DNA of 64,000 bases from Dioszegia crocea (Eukaryota; Basidiomycota; Tremellomycetes; Tremellales; Bulleribasidiaceae), in contig BCKK01000011.1 in assembly GCA_001600615.1 (NCBI GenBank), positions 370,839 through 434,838 on the forward strand. Reading direction: 5' to 3'. A model generated the notes under the pieces. It did not search any database. It worked only from the letters and a program-made list of their open reading frames with translations, and had not been told where the DNA came from. Within the stretch, counting starts at the first letter, position 1; each line of letters starts with the position of its first letter. The translations under genes were made by a program, and so were the position numbers. This document shows, one piece after another, positions 36,615-46,362 of this stretch.

Positions 36615-38716
36615 ATGTTCTCAAGACGATCTCCCGGAAGTTCACCTCGCCACCTCTCCCCCAATCCAGCTTCATCCCCTTCGCATCCCCGCTCACGCTC
36701 TGCCTCACTACCTTCGTCTTCTAGCTATGCTTACTCTTCGCCGCCGTCTCGCCCTGTTCAGTCGGAAGAGGCATTGCGGACGGTGAAGGTTCTGGAAGGG
36801 GTGATGGTAGCGTGGAACGAGTATAGATTGGCGGTGAGCCAACAGGGACGGGCGGCGAGGAGGTTGGCGGGGGCTATGCGGGAGTTGGCGAGTAGGACAG
36901 ATTGAGAAGGTGTCGCTCGTAAGTCTGCGATATGAGATGATCAAGAAGCTGTATTGTATTGTCCGAGCTGATTCATTAGACAACGCTGTCAAGCCTACTG
37001 CTCAGACTCTCGATACCATCTCCGACCTCACCATCGCCTACTCGAAGCGCCTTGAGTCATCATACGACAACGCTAACTCTGAGGCGAGTCGATACTTCCA
37101 GAACCTGGCCAGAGAGGTACGGGATCACGAGACGTATTTGAGCAATGAGGGAAAGCGGGCTATGAAGTCTGGTGAGTCAGGCCTCTGAGACTCCCGCCTC
37201 CCTTATCTCAATCTCCTGCCGGTCTCTTGTGTCATAAGTACACCATGCAATATCCCCTTGATAGGAAGCTCGGCTGACGTCCGCAGAAAAGGCATACAGG
37301 AAAGCCTCGAAAGTCATGACGGAGGGAGCAATCCAAGGTTCGGGTCTAGAAGCGATGAAGGATGCCCTGAAGCTAGAAGTGGAGACTATATCAGAGTAAG
37401 CCTGTCCGTCTCTGTCTATACTGCTCAGCTGACTTGAATAGGCATCATGCCAACCTTCTAGGCGACGCCCAAGCCGCCATCATCTTCAAAGTCTCGGCAG
37501 GTCTCGCCTCAATGGTACAGCCTACGGTATCGTATCATTCGGAAGGGCTCAAAGTGGCTGCGGAGCGATTGGGGGAGATAGAGTATTGTAAGTTGCATCT
37601 CATCACGCCTGCCTGCACTTTGGCCCAGAGCTGATAAGCCAGTCCGAGCTCTGTCCGCTGCGCAATGGCAAGATCTGTCTCGGCCCGAAATCTACAGCTT
37701 CCCCGCCGACCTTTTGCCCCACACGAACGAGCCTTACTCCGACTCTGCTGTATTGGTGCAAGGCGATACTGCCAATAGGGAAAAGGCAGAGCCAATCTCG
37801 GACATCCGACGGGCGTATCTGCCAACACCGGTCAAGTCCCCTCAATCGTCACTACCCCTCCGGCCTACATTCCCCTCCCCTCATACCTCCACGCCTACTT
37901 CCTCGTCATACACAACTACACTTGCTGGTGCGCCCGTCATGCGCAGCCGTAACTCTTTACCTCCGCCACCGATGTATGCTTCATCCTCGTCTTTAGTCAC
38001 CATGCGCCAAGCAAGTCTTCTTTCCCAATCTCAACCAATTCTTCCGGGTCAAGCTGACTGAATGGCAGCTATCTACTCCACCATCCACTACATCATCCAC
38101 CATCCTTCCTCACACCTACACCCAACCTCTCCGGATACCCGACCGAACCCCCCGCCGGCGAGTATCCGACATTGTCGCGCAACATGAATCTTCCCTATCT
38201 GAACCCTCTCCATCATTGCGCAGAGTATCCATGCCCCCACAATCTCTCACTACGCCCAGCGGTCCTCGACCGCGTCCAGTCCGAACGACAACAGCACTAG
38301 CTACAGCATTTACCTCTCCCGCACCAGATCCGACATCACCACAATCACTCAAAACGGACGATCCTGGTCTTGGATCAACACCCTCATCCCGCCAATCCTC
38401 CGCAATCCACACCTCTGCCCTTCTTTCACCTTCGACAGCATCTTCAGCATCTACAACGATGGATCCAGATAGCGGAATGGCGCATGTGTTGAAGAGCGCA
38501 ATGCGGAAAAGGCCGGTTTCGTTTGGGTCTGTAAGGAGTGGGGAGGGATTGGGATCGTTTCCGTGGGGAATGAGTGTGGGTGAGCATGAGGCGGAAGAAT
38601 GGGCTGGAGTGGGGATGAGAGGGAAAAGTGGCGGAGTAGGGGTTGGGGTGCTGCAGCCTAGTCCGAGGGGGGTGTCGAGCTTGAGTCCGGAGCTGAGGGA
38701 TATGATGTCGGGATAG
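36615..38716 (+). CDS. I-BAR/IMD-like protein (Ivy1 family candidate)
   Basis: Probable membrane-bending protein; yeast Ivy1, which this resembles in helical pattern, acts at the vacuole with Ypt7 and phosphoinositides. Exons 36615-36891, 36980-37171, 37287-37395, 37442-37587, 37643-38010 and 38069-38716 sum to 579 aa. A Ser/Pro head of about 45 residues precedes helices TVKVLEGVMVAWNEYRLAV, LDTISDLTIAYSKRLESSY, YFQNLAREVRDHETYL, YRKASKVMTEGAIQGSGLE, LLGDAQAAIIFKVSAGLASM and ISEHHANLLGDA, consistent with one long BAR-type coiled bundle. The second half is disordered, Ser/Pro-rich, with RTPRRRVSD- and RRVSMP-like kinase sites. Intron 1 uses a weak GTAGGA donor, since a stronger site lies beyond an in-frame TGA at 36903; intron 5 begins GCAAGT (GC-AG). 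The BAR-type fold is moderately sure, the Ivy1 assignment less so. Confidence 0.68.
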
Positions 38717-39071
38717 CGGTGTATGCTTTGCATCCTTCTCGTCGGAATATCGGAATATCTGTTGTACTCACCTACCCGAGGCGCAACGGAGACTGGTTGA
38801 CTTGATACGCTCACAACAACAGCTCGCGAGCGGTGGGGAACTTTATGCTTACGCCTGGTCTGGCTTACCATTGGCCGTAAATGAGAGCCACATCTCGAGC
38901 GCTAATCCCGCAGCCGGACTCTCGTCAGTGCGGCAGCGCTGTCCGATCCGGGTCTTGTGCACCGGATTCCGAGTTAGTTCCTGCTTGGGAAAACATTGTC
39001 ATACGGTATGTGCTGTCGCGAAACGCACGCGGATAGTAAGAAGGATGCATGACATGATCTCGACCCAACGC
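38717..39071. other. Intergenic region
   Basis: 355 bases between two converging genes. Nothing recognised. Confidence 0.3.
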
Positions 39072-39443
39072 TCAGGTATTGACGTCTAGTACTTTGTCCG
39101 GGCCGTCTCTGAGACGCGTCTTGAGTACCCTTTCCATCATTTCCGTGAGTTCAACCAGCCTCTCACTCTCCTTTTCGCTCAGCATTGATCCCCTTGTCTT
39201 GCGCCGTGAGGACAGCTGGTGCCACTCGAGAATCTTGGACCCCAGTTTGACCGACACTGTGATGATGCTGTTCGTCGACGTCGGGCCTTGGTGGTAGAGT
39301 TGGTCTGTGTATCGAGGCAGGCTCATCAGGGGCTTGTATCCGCCGTTCACCTTGGTGAAGATGGTCCACACGCTTTCGTCTGCAGTGGTGTCCACGCCTG
39401 GAGTTGACAACTGGGAGTCTGTGCCGACGTAAGTCTCTGCCAT
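39072..39443 (-). CDS. Small hypothetical protein, single exon
   Basis: No family recognised. Open frame of 123 aa from MAETYVGTDSQLSTPGVD to RDGPDKVLDVNT. It has a plausible soluble domain: VWTIFTKVNGGYKPLMSLP, RYTDQLYHQG, SIITVSVKLGSKILEWHQL, and a C-terminal amphipathic helix SEKESERLVELTEMMERVL. No introns, unlike most neighbours, so it may also be a chance frame, though composition and predicted helix make that less likely. The in-frame ATG at 39443 is preferred to upstream non-ATG codons. Confidence 0.45.
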   Translation of the reverse strand: MAETYVGTDSQLSTPGVDTTADESVWTIFTKVNGGYKPLMSLPRYTDQLYHQGPTSTNSIITVSVKLGSKILEWHQLSSRRKTRGSMLSEKESERLVELTEMMERVLKTRLRDGPDKVLDVNT

Positions 39444-39985
39444 TTTGGTTGGTAGGCGATCGTTGGTGATGGTCGAAGTCTGGTGATCCGGAATGCGGTG
39501 AAGGGGTGTATTGTTGTATAGAAGAAAGCGGAGGGGGATTACAAGCACCCAGAGCCCCAGCTTATATCCCGCGAGTGAAACGACCCTCTCCTAATCCCTC
39601 CTCACCCGTTCGAAGGCGTCGCATCGAGGTGTTCCTTACACATCCACCTTGCCCACCCCTGTACGTCAGGTCAGCCTCAAAGGACCACTATAGCACATCA
39701 GAGCACGGCACGGCCGGCATTACCGCATAACACCGGTGTGGCGGATGTTTACTGAGTCTAAGTGAGAAAACTCAGCGCCCAGAACGGTAAGCTTGACCAC
39801 CTCAAGTCAGCTAGTAAGCAATCCCCTCAAGCACAGGAAAGAGTAGTCATATGCCCTCATACAGAGTACATACTGGAAAGCAACAACCCGCATTGCGCAG
39901 CCCAGCCTCAAAGCCCAATCACCCTCCATTCCTGACCTACACTGACGCCTCTTCCTACCCTACACTGACACCGATACACTCCACC

Positions 39986-40661
39986 TTAAGCAAGCGGCGC
40001 CCCTCCACCGACGGGCGGGGAGCACAGACCGGAATGACCATGCTGAAGCTTGGGCGGCTCGACGGCTGAGATGTGGTGTGCGGTCGGTCGAGGAGGTGAA
40101 GCGGGGCAGAGCGGGGATTGGCTTCGACTGCGGTTTGGGGAGTCTCCGAGTTGAGCTTCGGGCATGGCGATCTGTGCCGTTAGGATCCAGGAGAGGGAAA
40201 GTAGAGTATGGATAGATAGTATAGAGACGACGTAGACCTACATCCTCAATGAACATATCCTCCTTGGGCATCCTAATATCCACCTCTGCCTCCGCAAGCT
40301 TCCCATCCCCATCATTACGCAACGCTCCAACCCGGTCCTCAAAGTGTTCCGAGGCGCGGCGGTGCAGCTTAGGACTGGCCGCGGATGATCTACGCCTGTG
40401 GAGGAAGACTTTAGGGGACTGGGTGGGTGAGTGGCCGAATGATGCTGTGCGCGCTAAGGGAGTAAAGCTTGTAGGAGGAGTAGAGGGGTCGGTGGGTGTG
40501 CCAAGGATAGGCGTCATTGATGCGGTGGAAGAGGGTGTGGACGGGATGATGGCTGCGGGAGCTAGAGCTGGAGCTGGAGCGGTGGTTGTGGGCATAATGA
40601 TGGGGATAGGGGTGGTAGAAGTGGAAGGTTGGGATGATGGGGGTAAATTGGAGGAGTCCAT
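39986..40661 (-). CDS. Ser/Pro-rich hypothetical protein
   Basis: No family recognised. Exons 40661-40242 and 40171-39986 join in phase 0 to give 201 aa. The first 75 residues are Pro/Thr/Ala-rich low complexity. Then come several basic serine sites, TPLARTASFGHSPTQSPK and HRRRSSAASPKLHRRASE, that resemble targets of basophilic and proline-directed kinases. A short conserved-looking segment, VDIRMPKEDMFIED, ends exon 1. Exon 2 is again Ser/Pro-rich. It looks like a disordered phosphoprotein. The intron has a good donor (GTAGGT) and a CTAAC branch. Confidence 0.55.
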
Positions 40662-41519
40662 TGTCCTTTTTATAGTCGGGTACTTCGGTTGAGGGAGGGG
40701 CTGTCCTTTACAAATACTCTGTTTTAGATCTCGCAAGTGGAGGGAGGGATAAGAGAGAGAGACATTCCTTGATAGATATATAAGTCAGCAGGTCTGGTGA
40801 GTATAGGAATTGCCCCAAGAGGTGATAGTGCGAGGAACGGGGCGAGGAACACGGAGCTCGGAGGCGTAACCTAGAAACGTCCTTTGGCCCGGCCGTCTCC
40901 CGATGACGACTGAGAGATCCTTTGCGAGCGGTTGATAAGCTGCATCTTGGCAACGGGTACTCGGAGGAGGTCGTACCGGTCGACAAGGCAGCGAGAGGGG
41001 GAATACAAATGGGTGCTGGATGAGGACGAATTGCGGCAGTTGCGGGGGAGATCCGAGATCCGAGCGCGTCCGAGACGAGTGAGCGAATTTCCTTCTCCGA
41101 GGCTTCGGCGTGCAGTTCTTGTGCCAGTCGCGTCCTATTTTTTCACCTCTGTACGCCCTCTGACCACTCGGCATGCCCTCATCTGGTAGCCCGCGCTCAA
41201 ACAGTCAATGCATATGGATGCAAGCTCCTGGGCACAATCTGTAGCGTTTCCTATCCAGCGGAGCCTCTTTCTGGGGACCCCACAGTAGTCCCCTAGTTCT
41301 CACGAGACCATATCTGATCCCTCCACAAAAGAGCATTTCGAGACCTCTCGAGTCTCCTGCAGCCAAAGCTTTCCTCCTCTCATCACCCCTTATACAGCCT
41401 TCTCTCCAGCTCATTCGCCTTCTCCAGGAACTCATCTACTGCTCGATCAGTGCTCGTTTGATATCCTCCCGAAATCTGCTCTTTTCAACCCCACCTACGA
41501 CCCTAAAAACTCCGCAACA
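40662..41519. other. Divergent upstream region with SmD3
   Basis: About 860 bases with short open frames in several phases. Near 40760-40790 there is an AT-rich GATATATAAG stretch that could be a TATA element for the minus-strand gene. No gene was supported. Confidence 0.35.
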
Positions 41520-42359
41520 ATGGCGAATCTCGGTGTCCCTATCAAATTGATGCACGAGAGTCTGGGACATATCGTCACTGTGGAGCTAAAGACTGGAGAG
41601 GTGAGTTAGCATCTTATTTAAGTGTAGACTATCAGAAGCTGACTTGATAGATGTACAGAGGAAAGCTGATGGAGGGTATGTGGAATCTATCAATTACAGG
41701 ATGACAAGAGCTAATTAGATTCTTCTTTGCCTTCTATCCTCTATCTGCATCACCATACTCCACCTATACCATCGATCACGCCCTGCACATATCACTGCTC
41801 AACTCAACATTAACATTATCCCAACAGCTGAGGACTCGCTCAATATTTCATTGAGGGAAATAACCGTGACAGCGCGGGATGGACGGGTATCGCAGTTGGA
41901 ACAGGTGTACATCCGAGGAAGCATGGTGCGTTTTTTGCTCTCTTTGCTTGGGATGGGCTGGATTAGGCGGCGAACGTTACGAAGGACGCCGGCTGGTTGT
42001 GGAAAGTGAAGACGACTCGGAGACAAGGGCAGGACAGGCCAAATTTAGGGGACGGGGGGGGCTTTTACAAGAGTCTATGCTGATTACTAGATCCGATTCG
42101 TCATTGTCCCTGATCTTCTCGCCAACGCACCTATGTGAGCTATCTGACTCATGGCTTATTGAAGGATATCAGCTTACATACCAGGTTCAAGCGGGTCGGA
42201 CCTAATGCAATGCGCGGGAGGGGTATCGGAGCGGCGCGTGGTCGAGCTACCATTCAACGAGGTAAGTCATGGGTTATTCATGGTATGGAAAGACGGCTGA
42301 TATTTGTAGCAAACGCAAGGAGGGGTACAACGCGGACGAACCAAGGTGTCCGTCGATGA
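41520..42359 (+). CDS. SMD3: Small nuclear ribonucleoprotein SmD3
   Basis: Core Sm-ring protein of U1, U2, U4 and U5 snRNPs. Six exons (41520-41600, 41651-41675, 41828-41925, 42091-42134, 42185-42261, 42310-42359) sum to 124 aa, the normal length. It reads [74 protein letters not shown], and LANAPMFKRVGPN: Sm1 and Sm2 motifs with the RG pair in IRGSMIRF. The C-terminus is RG-rich ([26 protein letters not shown]), the usual site of arginine methylation. Exon 2 is only 25 nt. Introns make up over half of this housekeeping gene. Confidence 0.97.
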
Positions 42360-42581
42360 TGTGTGTCATTGGCGCGTATGGGTGGGGTGGTTTGTGTTGG
42401 AATATGGCGATGGCGATAAAATGGGCATGTGTAGAGTATGGGCATGCAAGATCAGACCGATCTGGCGCGTGTCTGGGATGAGTCAGGAGTGGAGTTGGTG
42501 GATCTCTCGCTTGGCTGTTCAGCGGGTTGGTTTGGGCGTAAGGCAGGATTTGGGTTGAAAAGGAGTAAAATCTTGGACTAA

Positions 42582-42871
42582 TCACTCACATGACTGACCA
42601 GCGATACAGAGCACGTACTCGAGGATCGTGTAGTCATGGGATAATTCCTCGAAACCCCTCGAATAGATGCTCTGACCATCGATGGACGAGTCATGACACG
42701 GCTCGCCGGAGGGGACGAATCGGCGGAAACCGCCAATTCACGACAACTCGTATCCACGTTGTAACGCGTATCAGCAAATCTCACCCCTTTGATCAATAAA
42801 GGAATAACGGGGTCAAGGGCGCTGGTAACTTCTGACCTGAGAAAGTGATGCTCCCAAGAACCCTCAGCCAT
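42582..42871 (-). CDS. Possible small gene, two exons
   Basis: Low-confidence model. An ATG at 42871 opens MAEGSWEHHFLRSEVTSALD then PVIPLLIKG, followed by a GTGAG donor. An AG near 42682 would continue in phase with SIYSRGFEELSHDYTILEYV then LCIAG, a stretch that looks coding, ending shortly at a TGA at 42582. The unspliced frame is also open to 42578, with a different and less protein-like end. About 60 aa if spliced; no family recognised. It lies tail-to-tail with SmD3. Confidence 0.28.
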
Positions 42872-43343
42872 CGACCCCTCTTACACTTCGCCCAAGGATG
42901 AAACGTGTCTCAACGCCCTAACCTTGAATGGTACTACACTGACAAAACTGGCTGGTGGCTGATGTGCAGAAGCAAAAGTATCTCAAACTCCCTGGTTGAC
43001 TGACGCCCTTTCACGCGTTGCTCTTCGCGCTCCACAGGCTGCCCGAGGGGTTTCAAAAACTTTGATGCCGTCGATCCGTTGTCCTGTCAGCTCGACAGGA
43101 TTCCGCTTGGGGTCCAGTGGGGCAGCGGCGAGATATATAAGTCTAGCCCCCCGACCTTTTACTCTCTCCATCGTACTTCATCCTCTTTCACGAACCCACA
43201 CTATACTTTCGATATTCACAGTCATATACAACCAATCTTCCTCCCCTCCATCACTCCTTCACCCGTCCGCTGTCACTACAACCCTAACCCCGTCCATCCC
43301 GTGTCACACCTGCTACTTTCGACTAACCCCTCACAACCATACA
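42872..43343. promoter_or_regulatory. Promoter with TATA box for the 43344 gene
   Basis: An AGATATATAAG element at about 43130-43140 lies 205 bases before the ATG at 43344. The leader after it is pyrimidine-rich and holds a 19-bp block (43166-43184) found again upstream of the next orphan gene. Confidence 0.55.
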
Positions 43344-44098
43344 ATGGCCGAGTACGTCTCCGAGCACGAGTATGAGGTTGGATGATTATCTGAGCCAAGG
43401 GTACGGAGTGGGAGGCGATACTGCTGTCGATGTCCCGGGTTCCTTCTCTGGCGTCATTGACCCCAGGAACCCCAGCCATCGGATGCTGAGATACGAGGCC
43501 CATCTTCGCCAAAGCCAGCCGATACAGCCGAGCGGTGGAGGACAAGGAAATGGAGTTTTCGAGTCAAGGGGCGTTGAACATACCGGGCAGCAGTCTTGGT
43601 ACGGGGCGAATGATTGGCAAGGGTATCATCGAGGAGGCCGGGATCAGATGGGAGGTGGCTATGGGCAGAACACCGGGTAGATGGGAAATTGGCAAGAAGG
43701 GGAGAATGATTCTGGGTCTCAGGTCTATGCTTCTCAGGACGCGTAAGTGGATTTGCTATCCGCTCCCGATCTGGAATGCTGATTCTGGCTATAGCTCGTT
43801 ACGCGATTGGGAAGACACAGGAGAGGAGCGTGCTTTCCGACCAAACACCACGACTGTCAGTCTGCGTGAGCCTTTCAAACCTTCACTGCAAAGTCACGGA
43901 AAGGGGGCCGGTCAAACCCTCAGACCGCGGGTTACATACAACTCAGACGAGAGCGCAGAACGGAAAGCCATCCTGGAAAAGGTTCCAAAACGGGGTCGAG
44001 ACTCCACTAGGAAAGAGCAGTTCACGGCTCTGCGCGAGAGGGTTGTCAATCGTATAGCTAAAGAAGCTGAAGAGGCTGAGAGACTCACCCGTGAGTAA
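43344..44098 (+). pseudogene. Orphan Gly/Gln-rich gene, apparently disrupted
   Basis: No family recognised. The first ATG after the TATA box gives MAEYVSEHEYE then stops at once in that frame; the neighbouring frame (from 43372) continues LDDYLSQGYGVGGDTAVDVP and runs on as a Gly/Gln/Trp-rich protein until an in-frame TAG at 43678-43680. After the TAG the same frame continues in the same style (MGNWQEGENDSGSQVYASQD), passes a good intron (donor near 43743), and reads SLRDWEDTGEERAFRPNTTT and a charged end EAEEAERLTR, where another donor-like GTGAGTAAG occurs. So the gene appears to carry one early frame change and one nonsense codon. A different splice structure could explain part of this. 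Its promoter looks intact. Confidence 0.45.
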
Positions 44099-45200
44099 GA
44101 CGACCAGAGTGGATGATGATATCTCCCCGAGTCGGGGTGTCAATCCATCAACATCAACCCTCGACACCAGCCTTCAATCAACCATCAACATCAATCCGCA
44201 TCAGATAACGCAATCATACAATCAGGATCACCTCACCGATGGCGCATGAAGTGGTTATCGATTATACGACAGATAGGATACTCACTAGATGGGCTCTAAC
44301 CAATTGACCGGCGGCCGTCTGGCTAGTCACAAGTGCGTTGGGTTTTAAAAGATTGCGAGGAGTGGGCGTTATTGGGAGGATATGGAAAGTATTGATAGTC
44401 TAGGCATTATATGTACATCTTGCAGCACGCCATCGTCGAAGGACACAACCTCGTCTGATATAGTGGTATCGACTAAATTGACACCTACCATACGAACTGC
44501 TTGCAAGGATATAGAACACACTATATATTGACACCTCAGAATACACTGTAGCCCCTAACTGCTTTGCACACAAATCGTCATCCAAACAGGGTTGTAACCT
44601 TGCGCCTTTGGGTGGTTGGCAGCATATGTACCCAGGATTATAGGATAAGGACTTGCTAGTGTACGTAGATCCTGGATCGCCGGCACCGGACTAGAGAGAG
44701 GAAAAGGGGGGACTAGCGCCAGAGAGATCGTTTTTGTACATACCACAGTTATCTACTCATTGAGTCATACATCCTTTTGCGACAGCTGTGAAATTCAGGG
44801 CATGAAGAGGTGCGCAGATGACCCGCTGAGTGCAAGCCTTTTCAGTGGTCTGGGTCCGCGGGTGCTGTCTAGAGGGACGTGTCAGATCCTGGACCCTCTC
44901 ATCGTTCCCCGCTCCTCGTCTCGACTGTGCAACTCTTAGTCTGAGGCATGAAGCGGAATGTTTGACCTGAGGAGGGACCGTCGATCCTTTCTTGAGCCAG
45001 GGGTATACGACATACGTACAGCAGGCAAGGAGGACTCCGCTAGGAGGATTCCCAGACGCCTGAGGTACTCAAAGAGGGATAGGCCCTCCATCGTACTTCA
45101 TCCTTACTGACTCATCAAACACTCTCAAGTAAACTACACCGCTCCCCTGACACCAACACCAACTTTTCACTCTTCTCCCTACCCATTCACTGCCCGTCCA
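44099..45200. other. 1.1-kb intergenic region with a leader block
   Basis: No gene was supported. The final part carries the second copy of the 19-bp leader block (45086-45104) before the 45201 start codon. Confidence 0.35.
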
Positions 45201-45784
45201 ATGACTTTCTCAGCTGCTACCCTGAGCACGGATGGCACAATGGACCCCAAAAGCGACGGCTTTTATCGGTTCTGGACTACGCCCCCTGTTCAGGACAGGA
45301 GGTCAACAAACCTCCGATTACACTCGTCTGACGTCGCTCTCTCTTCTGGCGAAGGACATTCGTCCGCGGCAAATGCAAGCGGTCCCAATTCGACGCGAGA
45401 GTGTATGGGCTCATACGCCACCCAGCCACCTGCAGAGGCGCAGAGTATTCACAGCGACTTCTACTCAAGCGATGTTACAAGGATGCAAGCGAGCACTGAC
45501 TATGGGTTAGTCCTCCCGCCGTGAACTGTTCCCCTTGGTTTTGTTTCAAGAACTTACAAACGCTCCTTAGCAGCAATCTCAATTCTTCAAAGCGACCCTC
45601 GCAGCTTGCAGAAGCCACCAGGCCATTGCGCCTCTCCTTGAGCGACTATGTCCCTTGTGGGAGTAAGGCGTGGGGGAAGCGCAATCCAAACTCGACAAAG
45701 GCTCAGAGGCAGAGAGATTACAGAAAGAGGTTGGAAAAAGGAGAGCTTCCCCGTTTTTACACTCCGCGGCAGCCGCGCCCGTAG
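45201..45784 (+). CDS. Orphan hypothetical protein
   Basis: No family recognised. Exons 45201-45505 and 45571-45784 give 172 aa. The N-terminal part is Ser/Thr-rich (MTFSAATLSTDGTMDPKSDG, FYRFWTTPPVQDRRSTNLRL). The C-terminal part is basic: PLRLSLSDYVPCGSKAWGKR, NPNSTKAQRQRDYRKRLEKG, ending PRFYTPRQPRP. The KAQRQRDYRKRLEK segment is a charged amphipathic helix with some likeness to a basic DNA-binding helix, but there is no leucine zipper. The gene shares an upstream leader block with the broken orphan gene at 43344, and both end in a charged helix, so they may be distant copies; the coding parts show no clear similarity. Confidence 0.5.
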
Positions 45785-46362
45785 TATCCCACGATTTACG
45801 TAGGTGCAAGCGAGGAGAAGGCATTGGAGAAGTCGCAAGCCTCGTAAGGCTGTGTATTGGTCAAGGCTCAAGTGTTTATGATGAGTCCGTTGACATTGGG
45901 CGCGTCGAGTTCATAGGATATGTGTTCACTGTGCAATGAATCTGACATCAGTGATGCAGCCGACAGTAACGCAATCCCGTTACCCGTGTCAGCAGCTCAG
46001 TCTGCAGTCAGTGATATGTGGCCGCTACCTCGCGAGACGACAAGTGTCAAAGCTCGAAGTCCGATTATGAGAGCGGTCTATTGTTTTCGATCCAGAACTG
46101 ACAATCCTGAGAGAGCGATTCGGGGGATCGGAAACCTCATGTTGCGTAAGTACATGCGACTGCGGTTGTCCAAGGAGTGGTGAAAGGGCGGTTAGTCATT
46201 GAGTACTCGTACAGCTCTGCATCAAGATACTTCTTCTTCTCCCTCACGACCATCCTCTCATCCGCCCTTCTCACCCCCATGGCCACCTCATATCCCTCTC
46301 GCCCAACCTCACAACCACATAGTCCTCCAGCCAACCCCACTCCAGCCCTCACCCCTCCACCC
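45785..46362. other. Region between two converging genes
   Basis: 578 bases. A + strand frame (45920-46183) has a GTAAGT donor-like site at about 46146, so an extra exon is possible, but no continuous model could be built. Confidence 0.3.
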
